64,000 nt of DNA from Limnochordia bacterium (GCA_023230925.1 JALNWK010000001.1:1-64000), one strand, 5' to 3'; counted from the first letter of the stretch, positions 33,874 through 43,035 are shown. Program-made: numbers and translations. The notes: generated by a model from the sequence alone, not told the origin.

Positions 33874-34752
33874 TTGAAGTATATGAGTATTGTGTTGATC
33901 TCTGCATCCGTCATCTTCTTGTTGGCATTTAGCTGTACGGCGAGCCAATTGAAAATTGGGGCCAGTATTTTCCCCGTTTACGACTATCTCAGCAATGTAG
34001 CTGATGAGGCCTCGATACAGTTAATCCTACCGCCGGGCACAGATCCCCATCACTACGAACTAGGACCGAAGGACATTATTAAACTCAAGGAACTGGATTT
34101 GGTTTTCTATGTTGGTCTTGGTGTGGAATACTGGCTTGAAAACCCCTTGAAGCTCTTGGACGCGGAGCGAGTCATTTGCCTGAGTGAGGGGTTAGTAACG
34201 AGCGAAAAAGGCGCTCTCAGTACTGCGGTTGATTATCATATTTGGCTAGATCCAGTGATTGCTGGTCAAATGGTGGAGAAGATTAGGGATGTTCTAATTA
34301 CAGTCGACCCGGGGAACAAAGAAGAGTATATAAAGACTACGGCGCGTTATGTGGCGGAGTTAGAGAAGCTGCATCAAGAGTATCAGAAGGCTTTAGGTCC
34401 TTGGCTAGGTCAGACGATGATCGTATCCCATGCAGCCTTTGGTTATCTAGCAGAACGCTATGGTTTGACCCAATTAGCTGTAACTGGTGTATCCGCGGAG
34501 GATCAGCCCTCAGCTCGGAAACTAGCTGATCTAGTTAAACAGGCTCGTAAGATGCACTGCAAGGCTATTTTTTATGAACCATGGGGTGAGCAGAAGACCA
34601 TGGGGCTGTTGGCTGGAGAGTTGGGTGTTACTCCTTTGGAACTACATCCTCTGGGTACGATTATGCCCCAGGAATTGGGCCAGAGAACGTACCTATCAAT
34701 TATGCGAGATAATCTACAAAGTCTGGTTAAGGGCTTTTCTGGGGGTAAGTAG
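33874..34752 (+). CDS. znuA: Zinc ABC transporter substrate-binding protein
   Basis: A 292-residue cluster A-I metal-binding protein. Signal peptide (SIVLISASVIFLLAFSCTASQ, a possible weak lipobox before Cys21), then IFPVYDYLSNVA, the metal-ligand His in GTDPHHYELGPKDI, a second His in DYHIWLDP, a third in IVSHAAFGYLAERYGL and an acidic ligand near EPWGEQ. It lacks the long His-rich loop of many zinc binders, so manganese remains possible; the Fur-type regulator in the operon favours zinc. TTG 33874 follows GGGGGAG at seven bases. Confidence 0.88.
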   Translation: MKYMSIVLISASVIFLLAFSCTASQLKIGASIFPVYDYLSNVADEASIQLILPPGTDPHHYELGPKDIIKLKELDLVFYVGLGVEYWLENPLKLLDAERVICLSEGLVTSEKGALSTAVDYHIWLDPVIAGQMVEKIRDVLITVDPGNKEEYIKTTARYVAELEKLHQEYQKALGPWLGQTMIVSHAAFGYLAERYGLTQLAVTGVSAEDQPSARKLADLVKQARKMHCKAIFYEPWGEQKTMGLLAGELGVTPLELHPLGTIMPQELGQRTYLSIMRDNLQSLVKGFSGGK

Positions 34753-34753
34753 A

Positions 34754-35461
34754 ATGGGTGAGGCTTTGTCCATGAGGGGCATTACCCATTATTATAACGG
34801 TATTTGCTCCCTAGAAGATATTAGCCTAAAGATCGACAAGGGTGAATATGTGGGGCTAGTGGGGCCTAACGGGTCAGGGAAAACAACCTTGATCAAGATC
34901 GCCTTAGGACTGATTAAGCCAGTTGCCGGCAAGGTGGAGGTTTGGTCCGATGCTCCTGAAAAGACGCGAAGGAAATATGTAGGATACCTACCCCAGGATG
35001 CTGTCAACTTCAATCCCCTGTTTCCGGCAACGGTGGAAGAGGTGATCCGTAGCGGGTTGGTGGGAATGGATCAATCCGTAGGAGAAGATGTTCTGTCGGT
35101 GATGGAGGGGCTTCACTTGATGGATCTAAGGAAAAGACCCATTGGACACCTCTCAGGCGGACAAAAACAACGGGTGCTCATTGCCCGGACACTGGTTCGT
35201 AAACCCCAGTTTTTACTCCTAGACGAGCCCACTGCCGCGGTGGATTTCCGTGTGCAAGAGGAACTAATGGAGATGCTTTGCCGATTGAACGAGGAAAGAG
35301 GCATGACCATTCTAATGAGTGGCCATGACCTAAACCAGCTTCTTAAATACACGAAGCGTCTGATCTGTGTTAATGTACGGTTGATCTATGACGGTAGTAC
35401 CCAGGGACTCTCCCCGGAGGAGCTCATAGCTACCCTGTTCACAGGTTCATGTAAACCCTAG
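34754..35461 (+). CDS. znuC: Zinc ABC transporter ATP-binding protein
   Basis: A 235-residue ABC ATPase: Walker A GPNGSGKTTLIK, Q-loop YLPQDAVNF, signature LSGGQKQRVLIARTLV, Walker B FLLLDEPTAAVD and switch His in SGHDLNQLL. It powers metal uptake with the neighbouring permease. ATG 34754 lies two bases after the znuA stop, with GGGGG eight bases upstream inside the znuA 3' end. Confidence 0.93.
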   Translation: MGEALSMRGITHYYNGICSLEDISLKIDKGEYVGLVGPNGSGKTTLIKIALGLIKPVAGKVEVWSDAPEKTRRKYVGYLPQDAVNFNPLFPATVEEVIRSGLVGMDQSVGEDVLSVMEGLHLMDLRKRPIGHLSGGQKQRVLIARTLVRKPQFLLLDEPTAAVDFRVQEELMEMLCRLNEERGMTILMSGHDLNQLLKYTKRLICVNVRLIYDGSTQGLSPEELIATLFTGSCKP

Positions 35462-35478
35462 GAAAAGGACGGAAAACA

Positions 35479-36303
35479 GTGAGTTTGTTCATGGAGATGT
35501 TTAGTTATTCATTTATGCAAAGGGCACTGATCGCTGGACTCTTTGTCGGTATTAGTTGTCCGGTGATTGGTGTGTTTCTCATCTTGCGCCGGATGCCCTT
35601 TTTGGGCAATACCATCGGTCATGTAGCCTTTACCGGTGTTGCCTTTGGACTACTCATTGGTGCTAACCCATTGGGAATGGCGCTGGTGGCAGCTTGCCTT
35701 ACCGGTATCGGTATTGAGCGACTGGGTAAAATGTATGCGACCTTTGCGGAACTTAGCACTGCATTGGTCTTGGCCCTTGCCCTCTCCCTAGGCATTGTTT
35801 TTATCGGATTGGGTAAAGGATTCGGTGTTAATGTTATGGGTTACCTATTCGGGAGCATTCTCACCGTCTCTTCGGTTGAACTGTGGTTCATCGCAGGGTT
35901 GGCCTTGATTAGTCTCGCCTTTGTCCTCCTATTCTACCTGCCCTTGTTCGCCATAGCTTTCCATGAGGAGTCCGCTAGGGTCTTAGGGATTCGGGTGGAT
36001 TTGCTTAATCTCTCCTTGAATGTTATTGTGGCCTTGGTTACTGCTGCGGCATTGCGCATAGTGGGAGTATTCCTAGTTTCTGCCCTCTTGATCTTACCTG
36101 CTGCGGCTGCAATCAAAGTAGCTACGAGCTTTCGCCAAGCACTCATCCTAAGTGCCCTCTTTGGTCTTGTTTCTGTGTTTGGTGGCTTGGTATTCTCCTA
36201 TGTATTTAACTTGGCAGCCGGGGGGGCCATTGGTATTGTAGCGGGGCTGGTGCTGATCGTCGCCCTTGTGTTCTCCGCAAACCGGAAGGTAGGGAATAGC
36301 TGA
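35479..36303 (+). CDS. znuB: Zinc ABC transporter permease
   Basis: A 274-residue permease of the ABC-3 family with about eight helices: FVGISCPVIGVFLILRRMPFLGNTIGHVAFTGVAFG, SVELWFIAGLALISLAFVLLFY, the coupling segment FHEESARVLGIRVDLLN, and LRIVGVFLVSALLILPAAAA. GTG 35479 follows AAGGACGGA. Its TGA overlaps the ATG of the Fur-type gene. Confidence 0.92.
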   Translation: MSLFMEMFSYSFMQRALIAGLFVGISCPVIGVFLILRRMPFLGNTIGHVAFTGVAFGLLIGANPLGMALVAACLTGIGIERLGKMYATFAELSTALVLALALSLGIVFIGLGKGFGVNVMGYLFGSILTVSSVELWFIAGLALISLAFVLLFYLPLFAIAFHEESARVLGIRVDLLNLSLNVIVALVTAAALRIVGVFLVSALLILPAAAAIKVATSFRQALILSALFGLVSVFGGLVFSYVFNLAAGGAIGIVAGLVLIVALVFSANRKVGNS

Positions 36304-36728
36304 TGGTGGATGTGCTAGATAGTGTTTTCTCCAAGTTGAAGAGCATGGGGTATCGGATTACAAACCAGCGAAAGTATATCCTAGAAGTGTTGGCAAAGAC
36401 CAAGGGTAAACTGACTGCCCAAGAGGTGCATGAGAGGGTTAGTGCCTATTTACCCCAGGTCAGCTTGGATACCGTGTACCGCAATCTTACCCTTTTAGGG
36501 GAACTGGGGATAGTTGATCAAATGTACCTGGGGGATAAGGTAGCACGCTTTGTTCTTCAGTCCAGTAAGGAGCATCACCATCACTTGGTCTGTGTGCGGT
36601 GCGGACGTTTTTGCTGTGTAGATATTTGCCCGATGGAAGATTTGATCGCCAAAGTGGCCAAGGAGCAGGGCTTTGAGGTCACAGGTCATTCCTTTGAGGT
36701 CTATGGTGTATGTGCAGATTGTAGATGA
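36303..36728 (+). CDS. zur: Fur-family metal regulator, Zur-like
   Basis: A 141-residue Fur-family repressor: winged helix (YRITNQRKYILEVLAKTKGKLTAQEVHERV, VSLDTVYRNLTLLGELGIVDQ), then metal-binding segments EHHHHLVCVRCGRFCCVDIC and CADC, giving two CxxC-like pairs for structural zinc and the HHHH regulatory site. It is translationally coupled to znuB, so it is best read as Zur, repressing the operon when zinc is sufficient. Confidence 0.9.
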   Translation: MVDVLDSVFSKLKSMGYRITNQRKYILEVLAKTKGKLTAQEVHERVSAYLPQVSLDTVYRNLTLLGELGIVDQMYLGDKVARFVLQSSKEHHHHLVCVRCGRFCCVDICPMEDLIAKVAKEQGFEVTGHSFEVYGVCADCR

Positions 36729-36729
36729 A

Positions 36730-36754
36730 GTGGGAGCAATGCTCCCACCTTTTT
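36730..36754 (+). terminator. Terminator of the zinc operon
   Basis: GTGGGAG (36730-36736) pairs with CTCCCAC (36742-36748), five-base loop, followed by five T residues. It lies just after the zur stop and just touches the end of the convergent oxidoreductase gene. Confidence 0.85.
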
Positions 36755-37733
36755 AACGTTTTATGGGCTGGTTAAGTTTTGTAGATAACTGAGCACACAG
36801 GGCCCACCGGGTTGTCTCAAAGATATCCCAAGCCTGGATGGGAGCAGGAGCCTGGCCTTTAAGGTAGGCTGCGAACCTGGTAAACATCGAGGTATCATCA
36901 TCAAAGTGGGCTGTTGGCGGACTGTCGGTGACCAGTTCAAAGAAACCCTCATCAAGTCTTGCTTCAACGCTACCTTTGGTTCCGACGATGCGAAGTCGAT
37001 CATCCCCATGGGTCCTGGCGGAAAGGGGACGGAAAAAGTCATAGGAGATAACTGCGCTGCCGCCTTGTACAAACTCAAACTGCAATGTGCCTGAGCTATC
37101 CAGATTAGGATAGTCCGGTAGGAGGTTCTGGGAGTGGGCTTGGACCTGGGAGAACTCCTTCCCGGTAACATACCTAGTCCAATCAATGGCATGGATGGCC
37201 ACCCACAGGATAGTACCACCGTACAGGAGTGGGTCGTTGTACCAGGAAGGGCGACGACCGAACCTATAGGTTTTTTGGCCATAGGCGAGGGCTACTTCAC
37301 CGATTGCCCCCTGGTGTATGAGTACCTTTGCCTGCTGTACCAAAGGATGGGTCCTGGTATCTAGCATACATCCGAAGGGGAGCTCATACTCGGTAACAAG
37401 ACGCTCCAAAAGCTCTAGTTCCTCGAGACTGGTTGCAACGGGTTTTTCGCAATAGATCCCGATACCCCTCTTGGCTGCCTGAAGACAAATGCTCCCATGG
37501 AGACCGTAAATGGCATCAACAATGAGCAGATCCAGCTCCTGCTCCAAAAGCTCCTCGATGGAAACACAAGTCCTTGTATGGTTTTGGAAAGCTGGGTGTT
37601 TATGCGCTCTGGCGGTCTCTTCGAGAGGGTGAGTTTTGGCAAAGCCAACTAAGCGAAGCTCTGGATCCTTGGCAATTACATCTAAGGCCGAACTATAGTG
37701 ACCCGAACAACCCGCAAGACCGATTCTAATCAT
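36753..37733 (-). CDS. Gfo/Idh/MocA family oxidoreductase
   Basis: A 326-residue NAD(P)-dependent dehydrogenase-like protein: RIGLAGCSGHYSSALDVI at the nucleotide site, GIYCEKPVATSLEELELLE with the conserved EKP, and GGTILWVAIHAIDWTRYVTG with the active-site His. ATG 37733 follows GGAG. The N-terminal GxGxxG reads GCSGHY, so cofactor binding may be altered. It is the first of three minus-strand genes that run toward the zinc operon. Substrate unknown. Confidence 0.88.
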   Translation of the reverse strand: MIRIGLAGCSGHYSSALDVIAKDPELRLVGFAKTHPLEETARAHKHPAFQNHTRTCVSIEELLEQELDLLIVDAIYGLHGSICLQAAKRGIGIYCEKPVATSLEELELLERLVTEYELPFGCMLDTRTHPLVQQAKVLIHQGAIGEVALAYGQKTYRFGRRPSWYNDPLLYGGTILWVAIHAIDWTRYVTGKEFSQVQAHSQNLLPDYPNLDSSGTLQFEFVQGGSAVISYDFFRPLSARTHGDDRLRIVGTKGSVEARLDEGFFELVTDSPPTAHFDDDTSMFTRFAAYLKGQAPAPIQAWDIFETTRWALCAQLSTKLNQPIKR

Positions 37734-37748
37734 GGGTATATCTCCTTG

Positions 37749-38429
37749 CTAGTTACTATGATCTGGTATGAAAGGCATAATTTTCTGTGCTAGGTTAATT
37801 ACGGGCATCGTCTGCAGCCAGACTCGTCCGGGGCCCCGCAGGACTGCAAAGAAGTACTCACCGCCAAAAAACCAGTTGGAAAGCCCCTTGACCATCTCCA
37901 CATCAAAACTAACCGAAGGTTCAAAAATGGCCACATGGCCAGTATCCACCTTGATTACTTCTCCTGGTTCTAGGTTCCTCTCTATGACCTCTCCATCAAT
38001 CTCAAGGAATGCTAGTCCTGGTCCGGTTAGGGTTTGCAGGATGAAACCTTCTCCCCCAAAGAGCCCACCGGCCAATTTTTTCCGAAAGTGCATATCAAGT
38101 TTAACCGTGTCTTCGCTGCACAAAAAGGCGCCCTTTTGACAGACTACCTGTTGTCCGGGCTGCAAATGTAAAGGAACGATGTTTCCTGGAAAACCAGCGG
38201 AGAAAGCAATTTGCCCTTCATATCCTGCACAGGTATAGCGGGTAAGGAACATGGACTCACCGGAGAAGGCTCGTTTTAGTCCGCCGAATAGGCCACCAGA
38301 CATATTCGTCTCCATGCGGAAATTGTCCGTCATCCAAGTCATGCCCCCGGCTTGGGTAACCACGGTTTCACCGGAGGTCAGTTTCAGGGTGACCGCCTGC
38401 ATCACTTTTCCACTGATTTCGTACTCCAT
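37749..38429 (-). CDS. AIM24/TIGR00266 family protein
   Basis: A 226-residue beta-rich protein of the AIM24 (formerly DUF124, TIGR00266) family: GGMTWMTDNFRMETNMSGGLFGGLKRAFSGESMFLTRYT, AFSAGFPGNIVPLHL, FLEIDGEVIERNLEPGEVIKVDTGHVAIFE, GGEYFFAVLRGPGRVWLQT. These tryptophan-RNA-binding-attenuator-like folds are widespread and of unknown bacterial function, possibly membrane-related. ATG 38429 has GAAGGGA at proper spacing; ATG 38435 is too close to it. It lies 21 bases after the diacylglycerol kinase gene, probably in one operon. Confidence 0.88.
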   Translation of the reverse strand: MEYEISGKVMQAVTLKLTSGETVVTQAGGMTWMTDNFRMETNMSGGLFGGLKRAFSGESMFLTRYTCAGYEGQIAFSAGFPGNIVPLHLQPGQQVVCQKGAFLCSEDTVKLDMHFRKKLAGGLFGGEGFILQTLTGPGLAFLEIDGEVIERNLEPGEVIKVDTGHVAIFEPSVSFDVEMVKGLSNWFFGGEYFFAVLRGPGRVWLQTMPVINLAQKIMPFIPDHSN

Positions 38430-38450
38430 ATGCATCTTCCCTTCTAAAAG

Positions 38451-39341
38451 TTAAGACATGAGAATAGGCAGAACTTGTTGCATTGCCCTTACTTGAACAG
38501 GACCTGATAATTCTACGGGATTGCCATCTATCTGGGCCGTCATGGGTCTTTGTACCAAGAGGGTCACCTGCGCCGCTTTTTTTTGCACTAATCCCTTTGG
38601 GATTGAACCAGCTCGGGCCTCTAGTAGTAGCGTGGCCACATCCAGTTTTGACATGCAAGGAATCACATTGATCTCCAGGAGTCCATCGGTTAGATCCGCC
38701 GTAGGATTCACAGGCATTGTAGCATAAAAGGGTAGATTACCCACAGCAAACAGCCAAATGCTATCCAAATCTTCTCTGCTCCCATCGATCTCCACACAAA
38801 GATCAAATGGAGTAAAACTCGACCAGCAATCCACGATAGAATGTAAGTAGCCTAACTTTCGTAGTTTTCTTAGTCTTGGGGATTGGTAGACTTGTTTGGC
38901 CACGTAGGCATCTAGTCCCACACCAAAATAATTCAGGGCATAATGGACGTTATTCTGATGAACGATTTGCATGACATCCAGTGCCTTGGTTTTGCCGGAG
39001 AGCAAATTGCGATATGCTTGCTTAGCATTCAAAGAGGGGTCAATGGTACGGGCTAGGTCATTACCGGTACCGGCTGGGACAATGGCCATCGGTATCTTAC
39101 AGTGACGTTCCATGATCACCTGGAGTGTTTCATTTATGGTGCCGTCTCCACCGATGATGGCTAATCGATCAATATTTTGGTCTAGCAGTCTGGATACCAC
39201 CCGGGGTACTTGGCCGGGACTACTTGTTTTATAGGCGCAATAGTTGAGTTGATCGTGTTTGACGAGGGGCCGAATGGCTTCCCATACTTTTTGGCCTTGT
39301 CCGCCGCCGGATGAAGGGTTAATCAAAAAACCAATTTTCAT
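38451..39341 (-). CDS. Diacylglycerol kinase / YegS-type lipid kinase
   Basis: A 296-residue DAGK-family kinase, which phosphorylates diacylglycerol or a related lipid. Visible: KIGFLINPSSGGGQG at the N-terminus, the nucleotide motif IIGGDGTINETLQVI, MAIVPAGTGNDLARTI, and FGVGLDAYVAK. ATG 39341 gives the standard N-terminus but has no good ribosome site; the frame opens upstream at 39395. A sigma-H-like promoter (39445-39472) and a structured leader with a motif shared with the cadD leader lie upstream. Co-transcription with the AIM24 gene is likely. Confidence 0.9.
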   Translation of the reverse strand: MKIGFLINPSSGGGQGQKVWEAIRPLVKHDQLNYCAYKTSSPGQVPRVVSRLLDQNIDRLAIIGGDGTINETLQVIMERHCKIPMAIVPAGTGNDLARTIDPSLNAKQAYRNLLSGKTKALDVMQIVHQNNVHYALNYFGVGLDAYVAKQVYQSPRLRKLRKLGYLHSIVDCWSSFTPFDLCVEIDGSREDLDSIWLFAVGNLPFYATMPVNPTADLTDGLLEINVIPCMSKLDVATLLLEARAGSIPKGLVQKKAAQVTLLVQRPMTAQIDGNPVELSGPVQVRAMQQVLPILMS

Positions 39342-39437
39342 AGGATCTGGGCGACGGAACCTGTCGCCACACCGCCTTTCGCAGACTCTTCTCAAAGTAA
39401 GGCCCCCAACTCTCCGTGAAAGCTGAGAGCCCCATCT
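39342..39437 (-). promoter_or_regulatory. Structured leader of the diacylglycerol kinase gene
   Basis: The leader contains CGAAAGGCGGTGTGGCGAC (39363-39381, minus strand), 18 of 19 bases identical with the cadD leader, a CTCTC/GAGAG hairpin upstream of it and a GGCGAC/GTCGCC hairpin that ends 11 bases before the ATG and may mask the ribosome site. Confidence 0.45.
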
Positions 39438-39444
39438 ACTATAT

Positions 39445-39472
39445 ATATTCGACTACAAGTAGAAAATCCTTC
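39445..39472 (-). promoter_or_regulatory. Sigma-H-type promoter of the diacylglycerol kinase gene
   Basis: On the minus strand GAAGGATTT (39472-39464) and GTCGAATAT (39453-39445) match both sigma-H elements exactly, with a spacer of 10 instead of 11 or 12 bases. The start point near 39438 lies 97 bases before ATG 39341. Confidence 0.55.
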
Positions 39473-39542
39473 TAATATCCATTTTGATGGGCTATAATGA
39501 TACTGCAGCCTACATGTTACGTGATGTCAGGGAGGTTATCCT

Positions 39543-40598
39543 ATGAGGCGGCTTTATCCTTTTACATTCATACCGGTATACAAGGAACGGATTTGGGGCG
39601 GAACGGGGCTTTCTAAGTACCGGGCTACGCTCCCTGGGGGAAACATCGGGGAAAGTTGGGAGATCTCTGCCCATGCCCATGGCGCAAGTGTAGTTGCCAG
39701 TGGTCCCCTGAAGGGTGAGCCTTTAGATAAGTTAGCAGCAACATACCCAAAGGAACTCCTAGGTCAAATGGGGGGCTCCTTTCCCTTATTGCTTAAACTT
39801 ATTTCTGCCCGAGACACCTTATCTGTGCAGGTGCACCCTGGAGATCATTATGCGCAAAGCCATGAAAACGGCAGCTTGGGGAAGCATGAATTATGGTACA
39901 TCCTTGAGGCCGAGGATGATGCTTGGATCATCTATGGGTTGAAATCAGGGGTGTCGAAGGGTGACTTTCAACAAGCGATTGAACAGGGTGAAGTAACTAA
40001 GACACTGCAAAAAGTAACAGTTCAAGCGGGAGACGTCTTCGATATCCCACCGGGGCTTGTACATGCCCTTGGCCCAGGGGTAACCCTTGCAGAAATTCAG
40101 CAAAGCTCCGATATTACCTACCGAGTATATGATTGGGATCGGGTAGGTGCCGATGGCAAGCCTAGAGAGCTGCACATCGAAAAGGCCCTGGACGTGATCG
40201 ACTTTGCTTTAAAACCCCAGCAAGCCTCCTCCGGCCTGTCTATGGAAAAACCAGGGGGAAGGGTGAATATCCGGGCGGCAAATCAATATTTCGCAGTGGA
40301 ACAAATAGCCTGCCATGGGCAGATGAATTTAGTGGAGTCAACCCCCCGTTTCTCGATCTATTTTGTCCTAAGGGGAATGGCTAATCTAACCTGGAAGGAA
40401 GGGGAGACCCAGTTGAAGGTTGGTGATACCGTCTTGGTTCCGGCCGCTGTAGAGGAGTATGTCTTACAAGGGGATGGGGACCTATTGCGGTTTTACGTGC
40501 CGGATTTGATTCGGGATATCCTATTACCTTTGAAGGATGCGGGATGGAACAAGACGGAAATAGCCGCATCCATCGCGGGTATTTCCGCCTACCTGTGA
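39543..40598 (+). CDS. manA: Mannose-6-phosphate isomerase, class I
   Basis: A 351-residue zinc enzyme that converts mannose-6-phosphate to fructose-6-phosphate. Key blocks: VYKERIWGGTGL, GESWEISAH, the metal site SVQVHPGDHYA and KHELWYILEAE, and FDIPPGLVHALGPGVTLAEIQQSSDITYRVYDWDR. The type I layout with the C-terminal cupin (YFVLRGMANL) is complete. ATG 39543 follows GGGAGG. It is alone, but links the mannoside cluster at 11639-21876 to glycolysis. A TATAAT at 39493-39498 is a weak promoter candidate. Confidence 0.96.
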   Translation: MRRLYPFTFIPVYKERIWGGTGLSKYRATLPGGNIGESWEISAHAHGASVVASGPLKGEPLDKLAATYPKELLGQMGGSFPLLLKLISARDTLSVQVHPGDHYAQSHENGSLGKHELWYILEAEDDAWIIYGLKSGVSKGDFQQAIEQGEVTKTLQKVTVQAGDVFDIPPGLVHALGPGVTLAEIQQSSDITYRVYDWDRVGADGKPRELHIEKALDVIDFALKPQQASSGLSMEKPGGRVNIRAANQYFAVEQIACHGQMNLVESTPRFSIYFVLRGMANLTWKEGETQLKVGDTVLVPAAVEEYVLQGDGDLLRFYVPDLIRDILLPLKDAGWNKTEIAASIAGISAYL

Positions 40599-40601
40599 AG
40601 G

Positions 40602-41942
40602 CTATTCTCTCTCTGAGATATTCACGTACCTATTGCCGATGGGGCCTGAGTAAACGGCCCGGGGTCGGAAAATCCGATTATTCTCCAAGTACTCAAGGCA
40701 GCGAGCCACCCAGCCAACAACACGGCTGACAGCGAAAATAGGAGTGAACATGGCAGGATCAAAACCAAGCCCCTTATAGATTAGACCGGAATAGAAGTCA
40801 ACGTTAGGGAAGATCCTCTTTTCATTGCCGAGTTCCTTAACTACAGTCTCCTCCAGCTTCAGCGCGGTTTCATATAGAACTGTGATGTCGGGATTGTCCT
40901 TGGTCACCAACTCTGCCAATGGTTTAAGCACTCGAGCCCGGGGATCATAGGTTTTGTAGACCCGATGGCCGAATCCCATGATCTTCCTTTTTTCCGCCCG
41001 GGCCTTGGCGAACCACTCCTCTACGTTTTCAGGCCCTCCGATTTCCTCGAGCATATAAATGACTTCTTCGTTGGCCCCTCCGTGTAACGGTCCGCTTAAG
41101 GCACCCATGCCTGCACCTACACAGTGGAACATATCCGACTGCGTAGAAGCTACCAACATCGCTGCAAAGGTCGAAGCGTTCATACCGTGGTCCATGTGTA
41201 GGATGAGACTAATATCCATTAATCGTTCTGCCTGCTTACTTGGTCGCTGACCTGTTGTCATATAAAGGAAGTTGGCTGCGTAGCCCAGATCAGGATCTGG
41301 TTCGATCGGCAGTCTACCTTGACGGATCCGGGCGATCGCTGCGGTAATGGTTCCAAGACCGGCCACGATCTGGTAGGAGATATTGAGGATATCCTCTCGA
41401 TTACTTCTCGTCTTGTATTCTAGTTGCTCTCCGTTTGCACTGATTTCTGCTACCGTATCTGCGTCTGTATCCACAGGAGTTGGTGGTCTATCGGGAGGGG
41501 CCCCCTTGGTAATAATGGTGCGCATTGCGTCCAGTCCCATACGCAAAGCTACCATTGGTGTGTATTGCTCCAAGGGCAAGCTAGATATCGTACGTGTGGT
41601 TTTAGGCAGTTCTCGATAGGCTACCAGCTTCTTACTGAACTCTGCGAGTTCTTGCTCGTTTGGCAAATGACCGTGAATGACCAAATATGCAGTTTCTTCA
41701 AAGGTTGAGTAAGCCGCAAGATCAAATACGTCATAGCCTCGGTACACTAAACGGCCTTCAGCACCGTTGACGTAACCGATTTTTGTTTCACAGGCAATGG
41801 CTCCTTCAAGGCCACGATCGATGGTGCAGGTAACAGGCCACTCTACTGGTTTTAGCAAAGCTGCTTCTTTGCTTCTATCTGGTTGTTTGATATCACCCAT
41901 CGAATCTTTAAGGAGTCTTGCAGTTTTTTTAATAATCGCCAT
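40602..41942 (-). CDS. Citrate synthase
   Basis: A 446-residue citrate synthase of the type II Si family, condensing acetyl-CoA and oxaloacetate. Active-site blocks: LILHMDHGMNASTFAAMLVAST with catalytic His, GPLHGGANEEV with the second His, MGFGHRVYKTYDPRA, and NVDFYSGLIYKGLGF with the catalytic Asp. It has an N-terminal extension of about 40 residues (KKTARLLKDSMGDIKQ). ATG 41942 has GGAGG at a rather long 13 bases. A near-perfect sigma-H promoter lies 73 bases upstream. A 2-methylcitrate synthase role cannot be excluded. Confidence 0.95.
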   Translation of the reverse strand: MAIIKKTARLLKDSMGDIKQPDRSKEAALLKPVEWPVTCTIDRGLEGAIACETKIGYVNGAEGRLVYRGYDVFDLAAYSTFEETAYLVIHGHLPNEQELAEFSKKLVAYRELPKTTRTISSLPLEQYTPMVALRMGLDAMRTIITKGAPPDRPPTPVDTDADTVAEISANGEQLEYKTRSNREDILNISYQIVAGLGTITAAIARIRQGRLPIEPDPDLGYAANFLYMTTGQRPSKQAERLMDISLILHMDHGMNASTFAAMLVASTQSDMFHCVGAGMGALSGPLHGGANEEVIYMLEEIGGPENVEEWFAKARAEKRKIMGFGHRVYKTYDPRARVLKPLAELVTKDNPDITVLYETALKLEETVVKELGNEKRIFPNVDFYSGLIYKGLGFDPAMFTPIFAVSRVVGWVARCLEYLENNRIFRPRAVYSGPIGNRYVNISERE

Positions 41943-42014
41943 GCGTTGTTATCTGCCTCCGTTCAACAAAACTATTGTTATTCCAAGAACTAAATGCTAG
42001 ATCTTAATCTACAT

Positions 42015-42043
42015 ATATTCGACAAATCCTGGGAGATTCCTGC
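42015..42043 (-). promoter_or_regulatory. Sigma-H-type promoter of the citrate synthase gene
   Basis: On the minus strand GCAGGAATC (42043-42035) and GTCGAATAT (42023-42015), 11 bases apart, agree with the sigma-H consensus. The predicted start near 42008 gives a 66-base leader. Confidence 0.65.
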
Positions 42044-42288
42044 GCCCGGTAACCGCCCACCTCGGTCTAGGCCCCCAAACGAACCGTAACCGCGGGTATC
42101 GTTCCAAGCCCATTCATGCAATCCGCACTTGGGATAATGAGGAATATGGCCCCGGTGGCAAGGTGGCGTATCTACCAACCAACCCCTAGTCTTAGAAAAG
42201 CCCCTTGAAACCTGTGGAGATCACGATGGTCACCGTTCATTGCTCTTTGGAACGTTGCTCGAAGTCTAAGGCCAAAGCCGAGCTTTTG

Positions 42289-42873
42289 TCAAAGATCGGC
42301 TTCGACGAGTCTTTTAATAATGATTTCCTGCAAAGGACGCTTTGGTACGTAGTGGATTTGATGACTATCCCGCCAATACTTAATATCTCCTTGGGTGGTG
42401 GTTAGGGTAACTTGCTCTATGGGTTTGCCCAGTGCAATGACTAACAACACTTCGTACTGATCCGGGATCTGCAGGATATCCTTTAGGGTTTTTCTATCCA
42501 CTGAACCAATGATACAGCCCCCATAACCAAGTTCCACCGCCTGGAGCAAAATGCTCTGAGCTGCGATACCGTGATCACAGCCAAAGGAAGTGGATATTTC
42601 CCTGTCACCTAAGATAACAATATATGCTGTGGGGCGTTCACCTTCAGCAGGTCCCGGCCAATCCTTCAAATATCCCGCCCATGCTAACGTTGAAAACACC
42701 TGTGGGTTCAGGTCCCTTTGATTGCAGAGGACATACTTAAGTGGTTGTTTGTTCGCCGCCGAGGGGGACAAGCGGGCCGCTTCGATCATCTGCTCCAATT
42801 CCCCATAGCAGATATCTTGAGTTTCATCAAAACGACGGTAACTACGATTACGTCGGACTAGATCGCCAAACAT
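42289..42873 (-). CDS. Nitroreductase family protein
   Basis: A 194-residue flavin (FMN) oxidoreductase of the nitroreductase fold: RRNRSYRRFDE, LSPSAANKQPLKYVLCN, CDHGIAAQSILLQAVELGYGGCIIGSVDR and VLLVIALGKP. The substrate is unknown; relatives reduce nitro compounds, quinones or flavins. ATG 42873 is chosen because GGAGGT is seven bases upstream, whereas the ATG at 42879 is next to it. Confidence 0.92.
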   Translation of the reverse strand: MFGDLVRRNRSYRRFDETQDICYGELEQMIEAARLSPSAANKQPLKYVLCNQRDLNPQVFSTLAWAGYLKDWPGPAEGERPTAYIVILGDREISTSFGCDHGIAAQSILLQAVELGYGGCIIGSVDRKTLKDILQIPDQYEVLLVIALGKPIEQVTLTTTQGDIKYWRDSHQIHYVPKRPLQEIIIKRLVEADL

Positions 42874-43035
42874 CCCCATACCTCCTTCAGATTCCTATGT
42901 TATCCTAAGGATAGCACACGCTTAGGGGAGCTGCCAAGGTAAAGGTGATCTTGGCCTATTCGACGGAAGATGAAGGAGTACGTTTCATCTTGGCGAAACT
43001 AACTAATGCAAGACCTAAGCTAAAGGGGGATTTCT

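Noticed and set aside
33874..36728. The metal ABC operon as a manganese (mntABC) system
   Set aside because: The substrate-binding protein alone is ambiguous, but a Fur/Zur-type regulator instead of an MntR-type one is encoded in the operon, so zinc is preferred; not excluded.
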